Below are positions 20,239 through 33,446 of a stretch of 64,000 bases of DNA, piece by piece (position 1 is the stretch's first letter; every line of letters begins with the position of its first letter). The notes under the pieces are model-generated. The model was not told the origin of the DNA. It worked only from the letters and a program-made list of their open reading frames with translations, and did not search any database. The translations under genes and the position numbers were made by a program. The stretch covers positions 6,014,001-6,078,000 of the forward strand of contig NC_061459.1 in NCBI RefSeq assembly GCF_022581195.2. Direction: 5' to 3'. Origin of the DNA: Helicoverpa zea. Its lineage: Eukaryota > Arthropoda > Insecta > Lepidoptera > Noctuidae.

Positions 20239-23054
20239 TTTTTTTTTTATATACAAAACCTACATTAATGCCTAAATATTTAATGTACCTTTTGAGTGCA
20301 AAAACGTCGTCAGTTTGTAGTTTTCTTTAAAACTATAGGACTGGGGGGCCTCATGATTGTGGCAGTGAAGTATAAAAAGAGTATGGTATGTTAAATTATC
20401 CATTTACTAAGCTTTAATGCACAAATAACAGTAATGGTTGGACCATTTATATTAGCAAATGTACAATAGGCCAGATGAACCAATCATTAAACAGCAGATA
20501 CAACACTGTCTCAACTCGATGAAATTACATCAGTAAAATAGAAAGAATCATTAAGGTAACTGTCAGAACAACAATTTATCCTTAAAACCAGGTCATCCTT
20601 TTGTAAAACCAGGAGTTAAATACGAGATAAACAAAGTTTTGAAAAAAACAACGAAACAACAAAGGTAGGAACGAACTTATGGCTTAAAAAGTCCCATATA
20701 CAGCATCTTTCAATTAGGTATGGAATGATTTTATCTAGTATTTAAGTTATTTACTAATTAGAAATTTGAAAATGTTGGAATTATGACACTAAACGCACTA
20801 AGGATCAGTTTTTTTTTCTTTTTTAACGTTCGTAGAACTATAGTGACAACAACACACAGTGATATGGCAATACTGAAGTGTGAGAGTGCACGCAAAAAAA
20901 AAATACAACTTATAAACAATTTACGTCTGGCCCAAATACGTACACGTCATCGCTAATAAGGTTCTTTCGCGATGTGATGTGATGATCTCTACCTGGCAGT
21001 TATTTCCCATTAATGAAAAAGATTTCAAACCCATTCAGTAGTTAAGGAGCTAATAATCAATTCTTTATAATATTAAAGTTAAGAGGACGAATTGGAATTT
21101 TTGGCGCCAAGGATCTCAATTTTTCTCAGTAAATACAAAACGGATCAAAATACAACTTGGTTACCTGAAAGTTCATGATATAAACCTTATTTTGTTAGAC
21201 GTAGAAACATGATTAGGTAACTTTTATAACAGAGAAAAATATATCAAACATACCTCTTTTTAAAAAGAGATTCACATATTATGGGCAAACTGGACCGATT
21301 TAAGCCTCTTGACTTTTTTAGTAGTTGAGTATATACATACTCTTTAAAATTGTAGAAGGAATGTTTATCAAATTATCATTTCTAAATAATAAAATTACAA
21401 AACCATTTTGTCGCTTACGACTTTTAGTTATAAGCTAGCGCGCGTATTGTTATCCTCGCCCCGCTCAGACGCTCCGACCCCTTTTGGCGCCTTAGATGCG
21501 CGTGCCGGTTATGGAATCATTGTTGACCAATTCGTCGCCTTAAGCTGTTAAGGTGCGCAGTAGTATTGCCAAAGATTTGCACTTATGATTAAACAACAGT
21601 GATGAAAACAAAAATCAAGACTACTCAGTCGTAGTATAGGAAGTGGTCGGTTAGTCCGCACCCAGGATCATAATCTCAGCATTCTCAGCTACCTCAGGCC
21701 AAATTAGGAGTTGGATGACGATGTTCAATAAAAATGGTTCGATTTTGCCTCAGCATGTTCTGCACAGTAAATAAATTGTTGTACTTTTTAAACCATGGGG
21801 TTTTATCTTACGAGACAAAAAAAAAACAAATATTTTGTAGTGAGTGGCAAAATTAATGTATATTTGAGAAATTACTGAGTGTAAGTATTTCAAATGTACC
21901 TTTAATGTATTGACTTCTGCGAGGATCGATGAATATAGTTTTCTACTTATAGCATGTGCATTTTGTTCGCATTAAGAACACAGCAGAAGTGATAATATAT
22001 TTAATCTTCTTATGCTTTTGCCAGTAATACCAACTATTATAGAGAAGAAAATTAAAAGTATTCGTTATTTAAGGCTCTATTCAAAGTCGAAACCAAGATT
22101 TCGAATCGTGTAGTACAACACACATTTATTCTCATCAACTACCAAAATGCGAGATTTCTCAACTAATCACCAAGATAACAATAAGTGAATGTTTAGTACC
22201 AAAATCTCCAATAACAGAAGTGAAATAAATGTATGTAGAATACAGCTATATCATATAAATCAGCAAACATACCCTTAAACATTTGTAAGTATTGTTACGG
22301 TTGTTTTTTTATTATACCATTTAAACAACACAAAAACCTTAATTAAACTCTAGTACATGAGCACACAGGTGGAATTAAAACTATAGGAGTCATCAATAAA
22401 GCAGTCAAGAAGTAAAATTTAACAAATAGTTACTACTTATGACAAACGCTGTTATTACTAAAAGGTTTAATATCCACTCGATGTGTGTTTGTTTAACCAC
22501 GCATCAAAAGTCTGTTTAAACTGTTTGTAATAACTCTGTTAAATTCTAATTTCACCTTTATATTCAATATATGCTCATGTGTATTAATTTATTGGCTATA
22601 TATTTATTCACTACATTCAATTTTATCACATCACATGAAATAAAATTGTAGTAACCGCACAAAAATGCATTAATTAGGTGTACAAATTGTAACCAAAATA
22701 TAAATTAGGTTAATACTATTTATTACTCAGATTATATGCCTAGACTTTGAAATGCGCTATTAATCAAGTTATTGGCCTGCAAAAAATATGTAAAAAAAGT
22801 AGCATATTAGACAATAACAACAAAGTTACCAGATATTTCATCATTTGAATAAAAATAAATATTCACTATAATTTAACTGTGTTCTTTCAGGGTGAACATT
22901 GCGGTTTAATCATAAAACTAAATAAGAACACCAGGTGAATGTGTTTAAACGCAGTTAATAATATCGCTGCAGTTTACATCGACGACAGGGCAATTATTTA
23001 GTGTCATGATCTAGTATATTATATGTGCAGGTAGGATGAAGAAGTGGTTGACGT
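20239..23054. other. Long 3' flank of Hsc70Cb
   Basis: About 2.8 kb of AT-rich sequence downstream of the minus-strand Hsc70Cb stop. Part should be its 3' UTR; several TTTATT (AATAAA on the minus strand) occur, for example near 22601 and 22718. No coding frame or repeat I can support. Confidence 0.4.
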
Positions 23055-26000
23055 TCATTCGACATCCATTTGTTCTTGTGTTTGTTGCGCGTCAGAAGGC
23101 GCGGAGCCGGCGTCGGGCTGGCCGTCGCCAGCTGTGGGGTTGGCCGGGGGTGGCGTCTTCTCTTTAGGTTTCGGTTTGTTTAACACTGGGTTAACAGTGT
23201 TCTCAAACGTCTGAAATAGATATTTAATAATTATAACTATAACGTCGTATTACTCTTAATTATTCAACATATATATCCTTATGTGTAGAAGTCAATATTG
23301 TGGTAAGTACAATCAGTACGTTGTGTGTACCTGTCGCTCCTGGCGGATGTGGTGCGTGGAGTGCGGCGGCGGCGCGTGCGGCGGCGCGCGCGCGAGCGCC
23401 TGGCGCGCCGCCTCCAGCCACGCCAGCGCGCGCGCCGCCGCCTCCGCCACCTTCTGCACCTCCGCCTCCGACAGGTGCGAGTACTTCGCGTCGCCCGCCC
23501 TGAAACAATCAAAATATTCATTAAAAATTCATGTGACTACTAGCGATGGAAAGTACAATAACTGATTATATTGCTGTAAATGTGAGTAATTCTGTCACAA
23601 TGGTGTGAATATTACTGTGTTGCAAGCTATCAGTCCTAAAGGTCCTAAAATATTAGTACAAAACAGATAACATACTTGTACAAGTCGACAGCCTTGTTCG
23701 CCAACTGTATTGCTCTAGAGAAATCATCTAATGCGCCAGGACGAAGTTCGAACTCCAGACGTCGCTGCTTGATAGGCTCGCCTTCAGTTTTCAGCTCCGT
23801 CAATTTATCGCTGTATACCTGGAATTAACAAAAATAACGTAAAAAACATTCTTAGTTCTCCTTCAGGTAAAAACTTAAAATTGTGTGAATGTCAATTAAT
23901 ATTACCTGTCTGTGTTGATCTTCTCCTTCATCATACAGCCATTGTTCTAGGGCGTCTAACTGATTAACAAGTCTGTTACGATTATCTTCCGCAATGAAGT
24001 CATGCAGGCTTTCTCCCTCTGAGAGTTTGCCCCGCAGTTCATACACGTATTCCTCCAAAGCGTTACGAGCATCAGCCCTTTCTTTTTCCTGTCTGTCTTG
24101 AGCTTGCATTTTACCCTGAAAATTTAAAAATATAAGAGAGAGATTATTATCTATCTTTCCAACTATTTAATTCGCATGATAAATGTCTAATTTTATATTT
24201 AACTAATATTAATTACCTCTTGCTCCAAATAAGCATTGAGTTCATTCTTAGCAAGTCCATGTGTTTGGGCATCAATTGGGAGCTCAATAGTTTTGACGAG
24301 AACCTTCTTGGTCTTGTCCTTTGATTTATCCTTTTTATCATCAGGGTTATCCTGCGAATAAGCACACAAGTTCAAATCTAAAAAAAACATTTTTCCCCAC
24401 TACCATCACTGCTTGGATAGTATTTTTAAGTTTTTTCTTTAAATTTTATTTCCAAGCAATGAGGTGACCCATTTGCATTTATTTCAACATTTAATAAAAT
24501 ACAATAATAAAAATAACTTAAGCTTCACAAGTCCTCCATACTCCAGGGTTTCTGCAGAACGAAAAATATGAAAAAACGAAACAATCAACTTCAAGCTTGA
24601 CAAAAACATGCGTGGACACAGAGATAAGTTTAAAAGAACAAAAACAAGTAGAAATCGCATGAGGCGGTACTAACCTCATCAAACTAGAAATTTGTGCAAA
24701 TGGACCTCAAGATGAGGGTGGGGACGAAATGTAACATTGTGATGTCTGCTGCCAGAAGTTTATAATAACGAGGGCTGAGATAACAAAATAGCGTTAGATT
24801 GTAAAACTAGGCGTTATGAAGAGAAGGCGGGCAACAAACAACACGGGACTGGACACACGCGCTACCGACACGTACCCCGCTGAACCACTGTCCTACTTTC
24901 TGTGTCCACGACTGTTTTTGTTGAGGCTCCCCCTTCATTTCGTCGTCTCTCACCTCTTGGTTCTCAGGACCATTTTGTTGTTGATCTTGGGCGGCGCCAT
25001 TTGTGTCCATAGCAGCATCTTGTCCCTGAGAATTTTCATTCGCATTCTCCATCTCTATATTATCATTTTGAGCAGCATCTTGCTTCTTTTCAACAAGGGA
25101 GGCAGAGGCGACTGTGATTATGCCATGAATGTTCACTCTCACTTTGAGTTTCACTTTTTGTGACTCGCCTTCAGCTGTAGGCTGGACATCTCTTATATGC
25201 CACTGACCTGGAATTATTTATTTAAGTAGTTAGAAATTATTTATTTTTGTCTTGACCATTACGTTATATTAGCACAATTGAGACTGTGATACATACCAAT
25301 AAAGGTGTCTGGGTAGGGCACTTGATCAGAGTAGTAAGCACTAACAGAGAAGGGCTCCTTCCTGTAGAATGTCAACATCTTGGAGAATGGAGCAGCGTGG
25401 AATGCAGAGAACACCTGTAATTAAAAGATTTTACCAATTAAATGTCACTGTCCATTTTAGTAGTAGTGTAAATCTAAAGGAAATCTTTCTATCTCTGTAT
25501 GCTTTCAGACTGAAACCATTTAATGAACAAGATGGTTTAAACTGACTTTAAATAAAAAGATTTATCAAGATTAGTCTTTGGTAAGTACATAGGTACACAA
25601 ATAAGTGAAACAAGTAATTACTATCTAACCATGTATAAACTTTTTTTTTACAATAAGGTTTGCTGTAAGAAAACCCAATTCTGGGTTAAGCTTGCCTTTG
25701 CATATCATCTTTTGAAAATTATTTATGTATTTATATTGTCTGCAATAGAGGATAATAATCAACACGAATATTATAAACAAAAGAACAGATTTGATTATTT
25801 GTTTGACATGATTTAACTTCATGACAGCTTTGAAAAATTATTTTACTGTTGGGAAGCTACATTATCGCTGGTGAACATAAGCTTTATTTTATCCGGGTAC
25901 GGATAAAACCGCGGGAAGACTGGAATAAAGGCTAGTATTTGTTGCTGACCTCCATGTCACCGTCCTCGCCCTTGGCGGCGTCCCAGGCGAGGCGCACGGC

Positions 26001-29000
26001 GTAGGGCGTGACGTCGGTGACGCTGAACTCGCGCACGCGCACGGCCGGGCTCAGCATGGCGCACTGCAGCGCGCAGCCGCGCGACACCGCCTCGTCCTGT
26101 ACAACACGTAAGCGTCACTTCTGTCCTTTCAAGGCCTTTTTTTGTTGGAAATCATCAAATAATCCCTCACGCTGCGGGTGCAGCATAGGGGAGTGTCAGT
26201 CTTACTGACGAAAACCAACCATGTTTTCTCGTAAGCCCTTTGCGTTCCAGGGCCGAGTTATCTCTTTCAAACAATCTCTTATGCAGGAATGCACAGCCCA
26301 TGCATAAGTTTAAGTACATTTGTATTTCTTTGTATAGTATGTATGTAGTCAGATATAAATGGTGTTATTACAACCAGTTTGTAATCAGCTGGTGATATAT
26401 ATGTCAGTGGAAAGAAATAAATGTTAGGAAGTATGTAAAAACCATATCTATGCTAATGTTACCTGATTTAATGTGGTTGAAGCATGCTTGTTAAAGACTT
26501 GTTCAATCAAGTTTTTGACTGCAGGAATTCTAGTAGAACCTCCAACAATCTCCACAGAATGAATGTCTTCAGGTCTAAGCTCTGAAACAATGATGTTAAT
26601 GTTAACATGGCATGTGTTGTTGTGCATGAAGATATAAAGCTACAGAGATAAGAATGCAGTAATAATGTTACTCACTGGCATTATGCAATATGGCCCTCAT
26701 AGTTCTTTCGATGCGTGTGAAGGTCTCAGCACAGATTTGCTCCATTTGCGATCGCTGCATCTCACTTGAGACATCGCGCTCCTCCATGAAGCACTCAATA
26801 TTGATTGGCAGACGGGTGCTGTTAGCTGACATCTGTTTCTTGAGTTTCTCCACTTCTTGAAGAAGCCGAAGGAAAGCCCTGCAAGGAAATATTATGTGTG
26901 TAAGATTCATGATGAACTAGAGCAACTTAATCTATACATATAATAAATCTGTAAAAAAACTGTGTCTGTACATTGAATATATTAAAAAAATAATAATTGG
27001 GTGGGGTTTAGAAACAGTAATGGAGCACAAATCCAAAAAAAAAATTCTGTCTGTATGTCTGTTTGTTTGTACACGCTAATCTTCCGAACTACTGAACGGA
27101 TTTCAATGATTTTTTCTTTGTTGCGTCAGTATTAAGCCTGGTCAACATATAGGCTATAATTTATCTTCGAAACTTGAAGACCTGATGCAGAACACCATCA
27201 GACCAACAAAACTATAAGAGATACAAAAATGGTGTCATGGCAAAAATTGTTTCATGTGATGAGCATTTTCAGCTGAGATAATAAATTTGAAGATCTGGAA
27301 CACCTGATGTGGAACCCCAAGAGCCCAGCTTCTCTGTACCATATACAGGTATGCCGTTTTAGCAAAAGTTGTTCAATTTGATAAGCACTTTCTATTGACT
27401 TATACAAATTGAAGATCTAAAACACCTGATGTGGAACTCCAGGGGCCCAGCTAGACTATAGCATATAGAGGTATGACGTTTTAGCAAAAGTTGTTCAATC
27501 TGATAAGCACTCTCTGTTGACTTATAAAAATTGAAGATGTACAACACCTGATGTGGAAACCCAGGAGCCCAGCTAGACTATAGCTTATAAAGATATGACG
27601 TTTTAGCAAAAGTGGTTCAATCTGATAAGCACTCTCTATTTTGACGTATAAACATCGAAGATCTGGAACACCTGATGTGGAACTTCAAGAGCAATACTAC
27701 ACTTGAAATGTATAGAAATGAATGTTATGAAATAGGTATGGTGAATCAAAAAAAGTAATTAGTCCGTCTTTTAGATAACCCTAAAATAATGGACACGTAT
27801 TTTTTCTTTTCTCCTTCTCACAAACAAATAATAACGAAGATATAACACGCTTGAATTTTGTGTTAAGTCACTGCTTAGTACAAATTTTACATACCTAGAC
27901 GTGGCGTCACGAGCCCCCACTCTCCGATTTTTTTGCGTTATATATATCTAATCAAATCAAATCAAATCAAAAAACATTTATTCGCGTTCGTGACGCACAA
28001 ACATAAACGAATATACATATAAAATCAAACAAAAACAAAACAAGAATAAAAAAGAAGAACAGAGGAATATGGTGAAAGGAAAATATGCGTCACAATCACG
28101 CGAAATGGCCCTCGCTCAGCATATGCAGCGACCCTATCCGAAACAGAGTCGCGGCGCTGGTTTTCAGCTATGGCCACCACTGACATGTGACATCTCATTA
28201 TTATTTTGTATGTCTCTTCCAGACCTCGGGACTACAGAGTTCCGAATTTTTGGGAGGCAAACGTGAGGCCAAAGCCAACACGCTGAAGCCCTTTTGAGAC
28301 AACTTTAATGAAATGGTGACACAAAACCGACAATTATCCCTTTATACACTATAGAAATGAACCCAAGGACAATCCCCGGTGAACGTCGTTAAAAAAAAAG
28401 ACAATCTGTGCTATACCATTGCAAACTGTGGATGAATACTACTTGGGCTATTGTGATGGGATGCTAATAGACTAGGAATGGGGAAACTACGGGAACTATG
28501 GCTCCTGCCGATGACAATGTATTAGATACATGTAAAAATGGCAGGTGGAGACTCGCCAGCTCACTTACTGGGCCCCCGGGAATCTGTCACTGAATAGCAA
28601 CAAATGGGCAACAGGGACATGAGTGGCTGAAGTGTGAGGATACCTCGGCGGATTTTAAACGCAGATTACGCGCTCCCTGTGGGTCACTTACCACGAGGCA
28701 CCTATCCTCCGAGCAGGGCTACTAACCCTGCTCAAGCGACTCCACTCTGGATGGTCAAGCCAAGCCAGAGGCGTGAGACCTACCCCCGTCATGGTTCACT
28801 CCGACCGGCCGGAGATGGGGGACAGTATACTCTCCGTGGAGAACTCAGTATATAGCCCCGCGGGGTCGCTACTCCCCGTCATCAGCCTCAGATATCCTGC
28901 GATGCTTATATCTCATTATTATTGTCGTTATTATCTCAAGAGCCTTTGTCCCAATTATGTTAGGGTCGACTTCCAGTCACGATGCAACTGAGTACCAGTG

Positions 29001-32000
29001 TTTTAAAAGGAGCGACTGCCTATTTGACCTCCACAACCCGGTTAACCGCTCAACCCCCAACACCCCTCGGTAAAACTGGTCAGACATACTGGGTTCTGAC
29101 TACCCATAACGACTGCCAAGAATTTTCAATGACAGCCGGAACCTACAGTTTAACATCCCCTCCAAATAACGGTCATCCAAAATATACGTAGAAAGTACAT
29201 ACGAACTTAGAAAAGTTGCATTGGCAGGTACTTGCCAGACCTGGAATTAAAGACGCACGCTCATACTTGAGAGACTGGTTCTCTACCCACTAAACCACCA
29301 CGACTTCCACTAAGTCACCACGACTTTGTCATCTATTTAATGTTTTTTTACGTAATAATACGTGTAATATTTTTGCCACACACAACTTAAATGCGGACTA
29401 ATTAGAATCACTACTTTTATCCCTATGGTCACGTCTATTGCGGTTCAGTTCTCAGCGTTTTGTTTAGTCTGCTGTGCTTTTGCCGTTAAAGTACAAAAAT
29501 TAAATATATGGAACATTTAATATCAGTATCAGACGATTCAGATCTTTGATTTTGCTGACCCCGTAGTCGCAGGCATAAGGGACAGGGTCCGCGTACGAAG
29601 TCGCGGGCAGAAGCTAGTGAATAATAAAACAGTAAAGGATGTCAATAGCACTAAAGCATATTTTTTTTTCAAATATGAGTTATACAACTATTTAATTGCA
29701 AACTAATATATTATATGCACAAATGATAATATAACTGTGAGTAACCTTTGATTTTTTCTGGCATCCAGCTTTAATCTGCTGAAGATGTCTTGACAGAAAT
29801 AGTCAGCCAGAGCCATGTCAATGTCCCGTCCACCACATTGGGCATCCGTTGATGTAGCCAAGACACGCAGTTTGCCCTTGTTGAAGGCACATGCTGACAC
29901 CTACACAATTAATGATCCAAAGTTTAGTTTAAAACATATGTATAGTAAACATACATGTATAACACAAAACAGGTAATAACATACCTGCAGTGAACTATGT
30001 CCAAAGTCAACAAACACCACATTCTTAGGCTTCTCTTCAGGTGCAGGTAAGTCCTGCTTATAAATACCATAAGCCAAAGCAGTGGCTGTTGTTTCATTCA
30101 TAAGGCGCAATACATTCAGTCCTGAAAATAATAAATATGCACCAAATTAACTATGGCTATGTTACCTTATATGCTAACAAATGTGCAGTATCAAATATCA
30201 ATAGCAGATAAATAGAATTTCATGCCATACAACTTTAGTGAAAAAACTTATAGTTGTTCTTACCTGCAATACTAGCAGCATCCAATAGAGCATTTCTCTC
30301 AGAGTTTGTAAAGTAACTAGGCACAGATATGACACAGTCATTAATTGGGGTCTGCAAAGCTATTGTTGCACTATCTTTCAACTTTGTAAACAGCATAGCC
30401 GTTATCTGAAAATTAGACATGTTATATTTTTTTTTTTTTTTAATATATCATATTATCTTATTTTTTACTATTACACAAGACTGTACCTGCTCTGGAGTAA
30501 AGACATTATCTTCTCCCAGGTAATTCACTCTGATACCAATTCCATCATCAGGTCTTTGTTCCACTTTGAATGGGAAATATTTCAACTCCTTTTGAACATA
30601 AGGGTCAGAGAATTTTCTACCTAATAGTCTCTTGAAACCAAAAACAGTATTTTTCATATTTGTAACCATCTGGTTCTTTGCAGCCACACCTAATATTCGA
30701 TTTTTCGATGAAAATGCCACACATGATCTGAAAATATAATTCCTCAATTGGAATACAAATCATCACAAGTAGACAGGATACTTATAAGGACATAATTTGA
30801 AGTGATCCTATATTTGTAAGAGATTTAAATACATTGCCAACCAACAATAATACCTAGCCTTGTACCAAAAAGTATTACTTTTTATGAAGAAAAAAAGATT
30901 ACCGGTGAAATATTCAATGCCATCTACATTAATTATTTGTTGTAATTGTAACTTTTAATTACTAAGTGATGGTATTTTTTTAGACACTATTTGCCATTTG
31001 AAAACTTGATAAAAATAAAATTCATCGAATGATATTAGTTTATGACAAATAGCTGTATTTAGAGATACTGAATATCATAGATTTTTCTACTATGAATTAG
31101 AGATGGGTAACTCAGGAGTGATAGATAAAAAAGATATGTATCTTTCCGTTCTTATCACTCACTCTTTGTATCAGTTCAAATCCGAATGTATCAGTGTATC
31201 TTTAACAACTCATTCAATCCGTCGTCCGTATCTGTGTTGCACTCGCACACACAGCGTTGAGCGGCTGGCGTCACGGTTTCTCATCGGAAAGTCCAGACAT
31301 CTCTTTCGCACTTCCCTACTTAGAATGTTCTGTCTCACTTTCTCGATACCGAGAATAAGTGTTTGACCATTATTTTTATTTATTTATTCGTTTTACACGG
31401 CTTTAACAGCTAATTACATAATTGTATACTTAAATTTAAAATGAAAAATAGAAACTTAAAAATAAAAAAAATAAACTTAAAAATATTATAAACTGATATA
31501 CGAATCTATCTATCCTAAACGAATCTATCACTCTTAGTTCGTACTGATTTAGTGATACATTGGATTGAATTGAACGAAGCGAGTCACTCTGAGCAACAGT
31601 CACTCGCGGATTCGAAAGGATATAGAGATACAAAAGAGTAATACATATCCCAGTGATCAAAAGATACATATCAATCTTTTCTTTTCAATGATACGTTTTT
31701 CCCATGTCTACTATGAATTATGATAACCTTTTATCAAATGTTGGCTAACCACAAACATGGAAGCAATGACATTCATTCCTAAAATGAATTTTCCAAGTTA
31801 TGAATGAATTTTAACTATGTTACTGATTTTTACAGACAGTTCCATTCATTGTGAACTCATTTTTATTTTTTTTTGTACAGTGAATTATTACTAAACATGC
31901 AATAGTATGGTGAGTTGCACCATCAAACTATAAAACTGTAATCAGCTGTCTGCCACCCTTTCGTCAAGTCAGCAATGTCACAATTGCAAATGGTTTGGTG

Positions 32001-33270
32001 ATCATTATAGTTAAATGGTGTAAATCACTGTTACAATTAACATGACCTATGGGTATCGGATTTATTGGTTAAATCCTGTTTTTATGAAGACTGTTAGTAT
32101 TTATTAGATTAGAGTAACAAATAAAATGATAGACAGGAAAGGATCAACCTTTGATGCTGATGAGGGGGGATGGAAAACAGTAATAGTAATGACACAATGT
32201 AGCTTGGCATCATAGATTTGTGTGCATCAGAATAGCTGGTTGTCTATGGTGTTGGTCTATGAGAGTTGCAGTTATTAGTGACATAATTATATCAAGTTTG
32301 AATTGAAACTTTTGAATTTTGGCTTTAATGGCGTTGAGTCTGTAAAAAGATGACTGTAGGTAAATCATATTAGTGCCATTCAAACTGTTACAATGTTGTG
32401 ATTAATTTCCATCCGCTAGCACAGACACAAGTAACTTAGCCTATTTTCTCTACAATAAATAGTATGTTTTGTTTTCAAAGCTTGCTCTTCAACTTACATA
32501 ATGCTATAATGGTATGCTCATTACATCATAATAATTATGTTCCATATAATCTTATATTTATTGCTACAGCCTGAGTCTACACATAAATTTAACCTATGTC
32601 TCTGTAAAAGTATATATTTTTATGTCATGATCTCTTACCATATTTTCAGAATACAAGGCTTACAAATGATTTACATCAGGATGCATATAAAAAAATATAT
32701 AAATACATACTCATTATAGAAATTAGGTCAATCTGTCAGTTACATGGATCGTTAAATCATTACTATTTGGGAATCTGACAAATATGTGAGTGAAATTAAA
32801 ACTATAATTGCATATAGGTGATATTCTGGATAAGTGTGACTAACCTACAATGATAAATCGAATTGTTGCAAGGACATTGAAACGAAAACTGTTGATCACG
32901 GAAAAGTTTACTGTCAGAATAGGTCAATTATATCTTCCAAGGGCTAGATGATTTGAGAATACAAAAAATCTTAACTGCTAAGGAATTGAATAGTGAGCCT
33001 ACAAGAAAATTATCCCGTAGCTCGAACATGACAAGCAGATAATCAAATCAGATGTTTTAAGGTTTTAGGTTTGTCAATGGGCGAGACATGATGACAGCAT
33101 GATGAGAAATTATTTTACCCTCATATAGAAATAAAAACACTGTTTAGTACTTACGGAGTCCCGCGGAGGCTATAATCGTTGGCTATTGTCTCAATACCAC
33201 CTGCTTTAGCCACAGCGATATAACATGATTCATTACCGAAATCAATACCAATGACGGACATAGCGGCCAT
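23055..33270 (-). CDS. Hsc70Cb: Heat shock 70 kDa protein 4 / Hsp110, Hsc70Cb
   Basis: Cytosolic Hsp110, the nucleotide-exchange factor for Hsp70 and part of the metazoan disaggregase. Fifteen coding exons on the complement: 33155-33270, 30487-30727, 30264-30405, 29985-30121, 29746-29900, 26676-26878, 26463-26581, 25950-26096, 25297-25414, 24876-25207, 24217-24351, 23906-24115, 23676-23818, 23331-23499, 23055-23210. All phases close, giving 840 residues, the family length. ATPase signatures: MSVIGIDFGNESCYIAVA, GLNVLRLMNETTATALAYGI, VVFVDFGHSSLQ, VEIVGGSTRIPAVKN. An acidic, Gln-rich loop is encoded in exon 10. The C-terminal helical domain includes ALEEYVYELRGKL. The end is EQMDVE. The exon 5 donor (GTTACT) is weak but fits phase and family. 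Exons 8 and 14 are strikingly GC-rich. Confidence 0.95.
25848..25935 (+). repeat. Helitron-like 3' end fragment in Hsc70Cb intron 8
   Basis: Contains 'aagctttattttatccggg', 'ataaaaccgcgggaag' and an end GGCTAG followed by T. This resembles the 3' end of lepidopteran Helitrons and the fragment at 14890-15055. Confidence 0.45.
27170..27720. repeat. Tandem array, ~122 bp period, about five units
   Basis: 'cctgatg(t/c)(g/a)gaa' recurs at 27179, 27303, 27425, 27547 and 27671. Units share 'gacgttttagcaaaagt', 'caatctgataagcactc' and 'gaagatctggaacacctg'-type blocks. Such internal tandem arrays are common in nonautonomous Helitrons. Confidence 0.8.
28903..29323 (-). repeat. tRNA-derived SINE, nearly full length
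   Basis: On the minus strand it starts GTGGTGGTTTAGTGGGTAGA (A-box region), continues with a degraded B-box, and has the body landmarks GGCAGTCGTTATGGGTAGTC and CAGTCGCTCC. It ends in ATAATAACGACAATAATAAT. This SINE is ubiquitous in Lepidoptera. A fragment of the same body lies at 39405-39580. Confidence 0.8.
31098..31710. mobile_element. hAT-type nonautonomous element with 8-bp target duplication
   Basis: A 613-bp insertion in Hsc70Cb intron 1. The ends are TAGAGATGGG and the complement of CCCATGTCTA, and CTATGAAT occurs at 31090-31097 and 31711-31718. Subterminal regions also pair, with 'aaaagatatgtatctt' on the left and its near complement on the right. No transposase. Confidence 0.8.
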
Positions 33271-33433
33271 CGTTAACTGAAATTTGTCTTAATTTCTTAC
33301 AAGAATTGTTAAATCTTGCTTATCTTCCGAATCACACGAACAGAGAAACACGTTGCTGTAGTCGACAATCGATCAATCTATCGTACAAACGCCGGTTTAT
33401 TGCCGCATAGTTCCTTCATTCGTGCTTGTACGC

Positions 33434-33446
33434 GAATTTTCTAGAA
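33434..33446. promoter_or_regulatory. Heat-shock element, perfect three-unit
   Basis: GAAttTTCtaGAA, three alternating NGAAN units with no mismatch, 164 bp upstream of the Hsc70Cb start codon. HSF trimers bind this arrangement, so heat or proteotoxic induction of this Hsp110 gene is likely. Confidence 0.75.

Larger units (their letters stand above)
26931..29617 (+). mobile_element. Helitron-like element in Hsc70Cb intron 5, with nested repeats
   Basis: Begins TCTATACATATAATAAAT after an A and ends AAGCTAG before a T, the A/T insertion signature of Helitrons. The 3' end has a short hairpin CCGCG-tacgaagt-CGCGG at 29589-29606, 7 nt before CTAG. No Rep/helicase is encoded. The body includes a 122-bp tandem array, the repeat shared with 2262-2370, and a SINE. 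I infer a nonautonomous, composite Helitron; the two ends could come from different copies. Confidence 0.6.

Noticed and set aside
23260..23565. Several overlapping Gly/Arg/Pro-rich frames on both strands
   Set aside because: They are alternative frames of GC-rich Hsc70Cb exon 14; the frame that fits the splice phases is the Hsp110 one.
27170..27720. CRISPR-like array
   Set aside because: Units are contiguous ~122-bp diverged tandem repeats without short identical repeats and unique spacers, and this is an animal genome.
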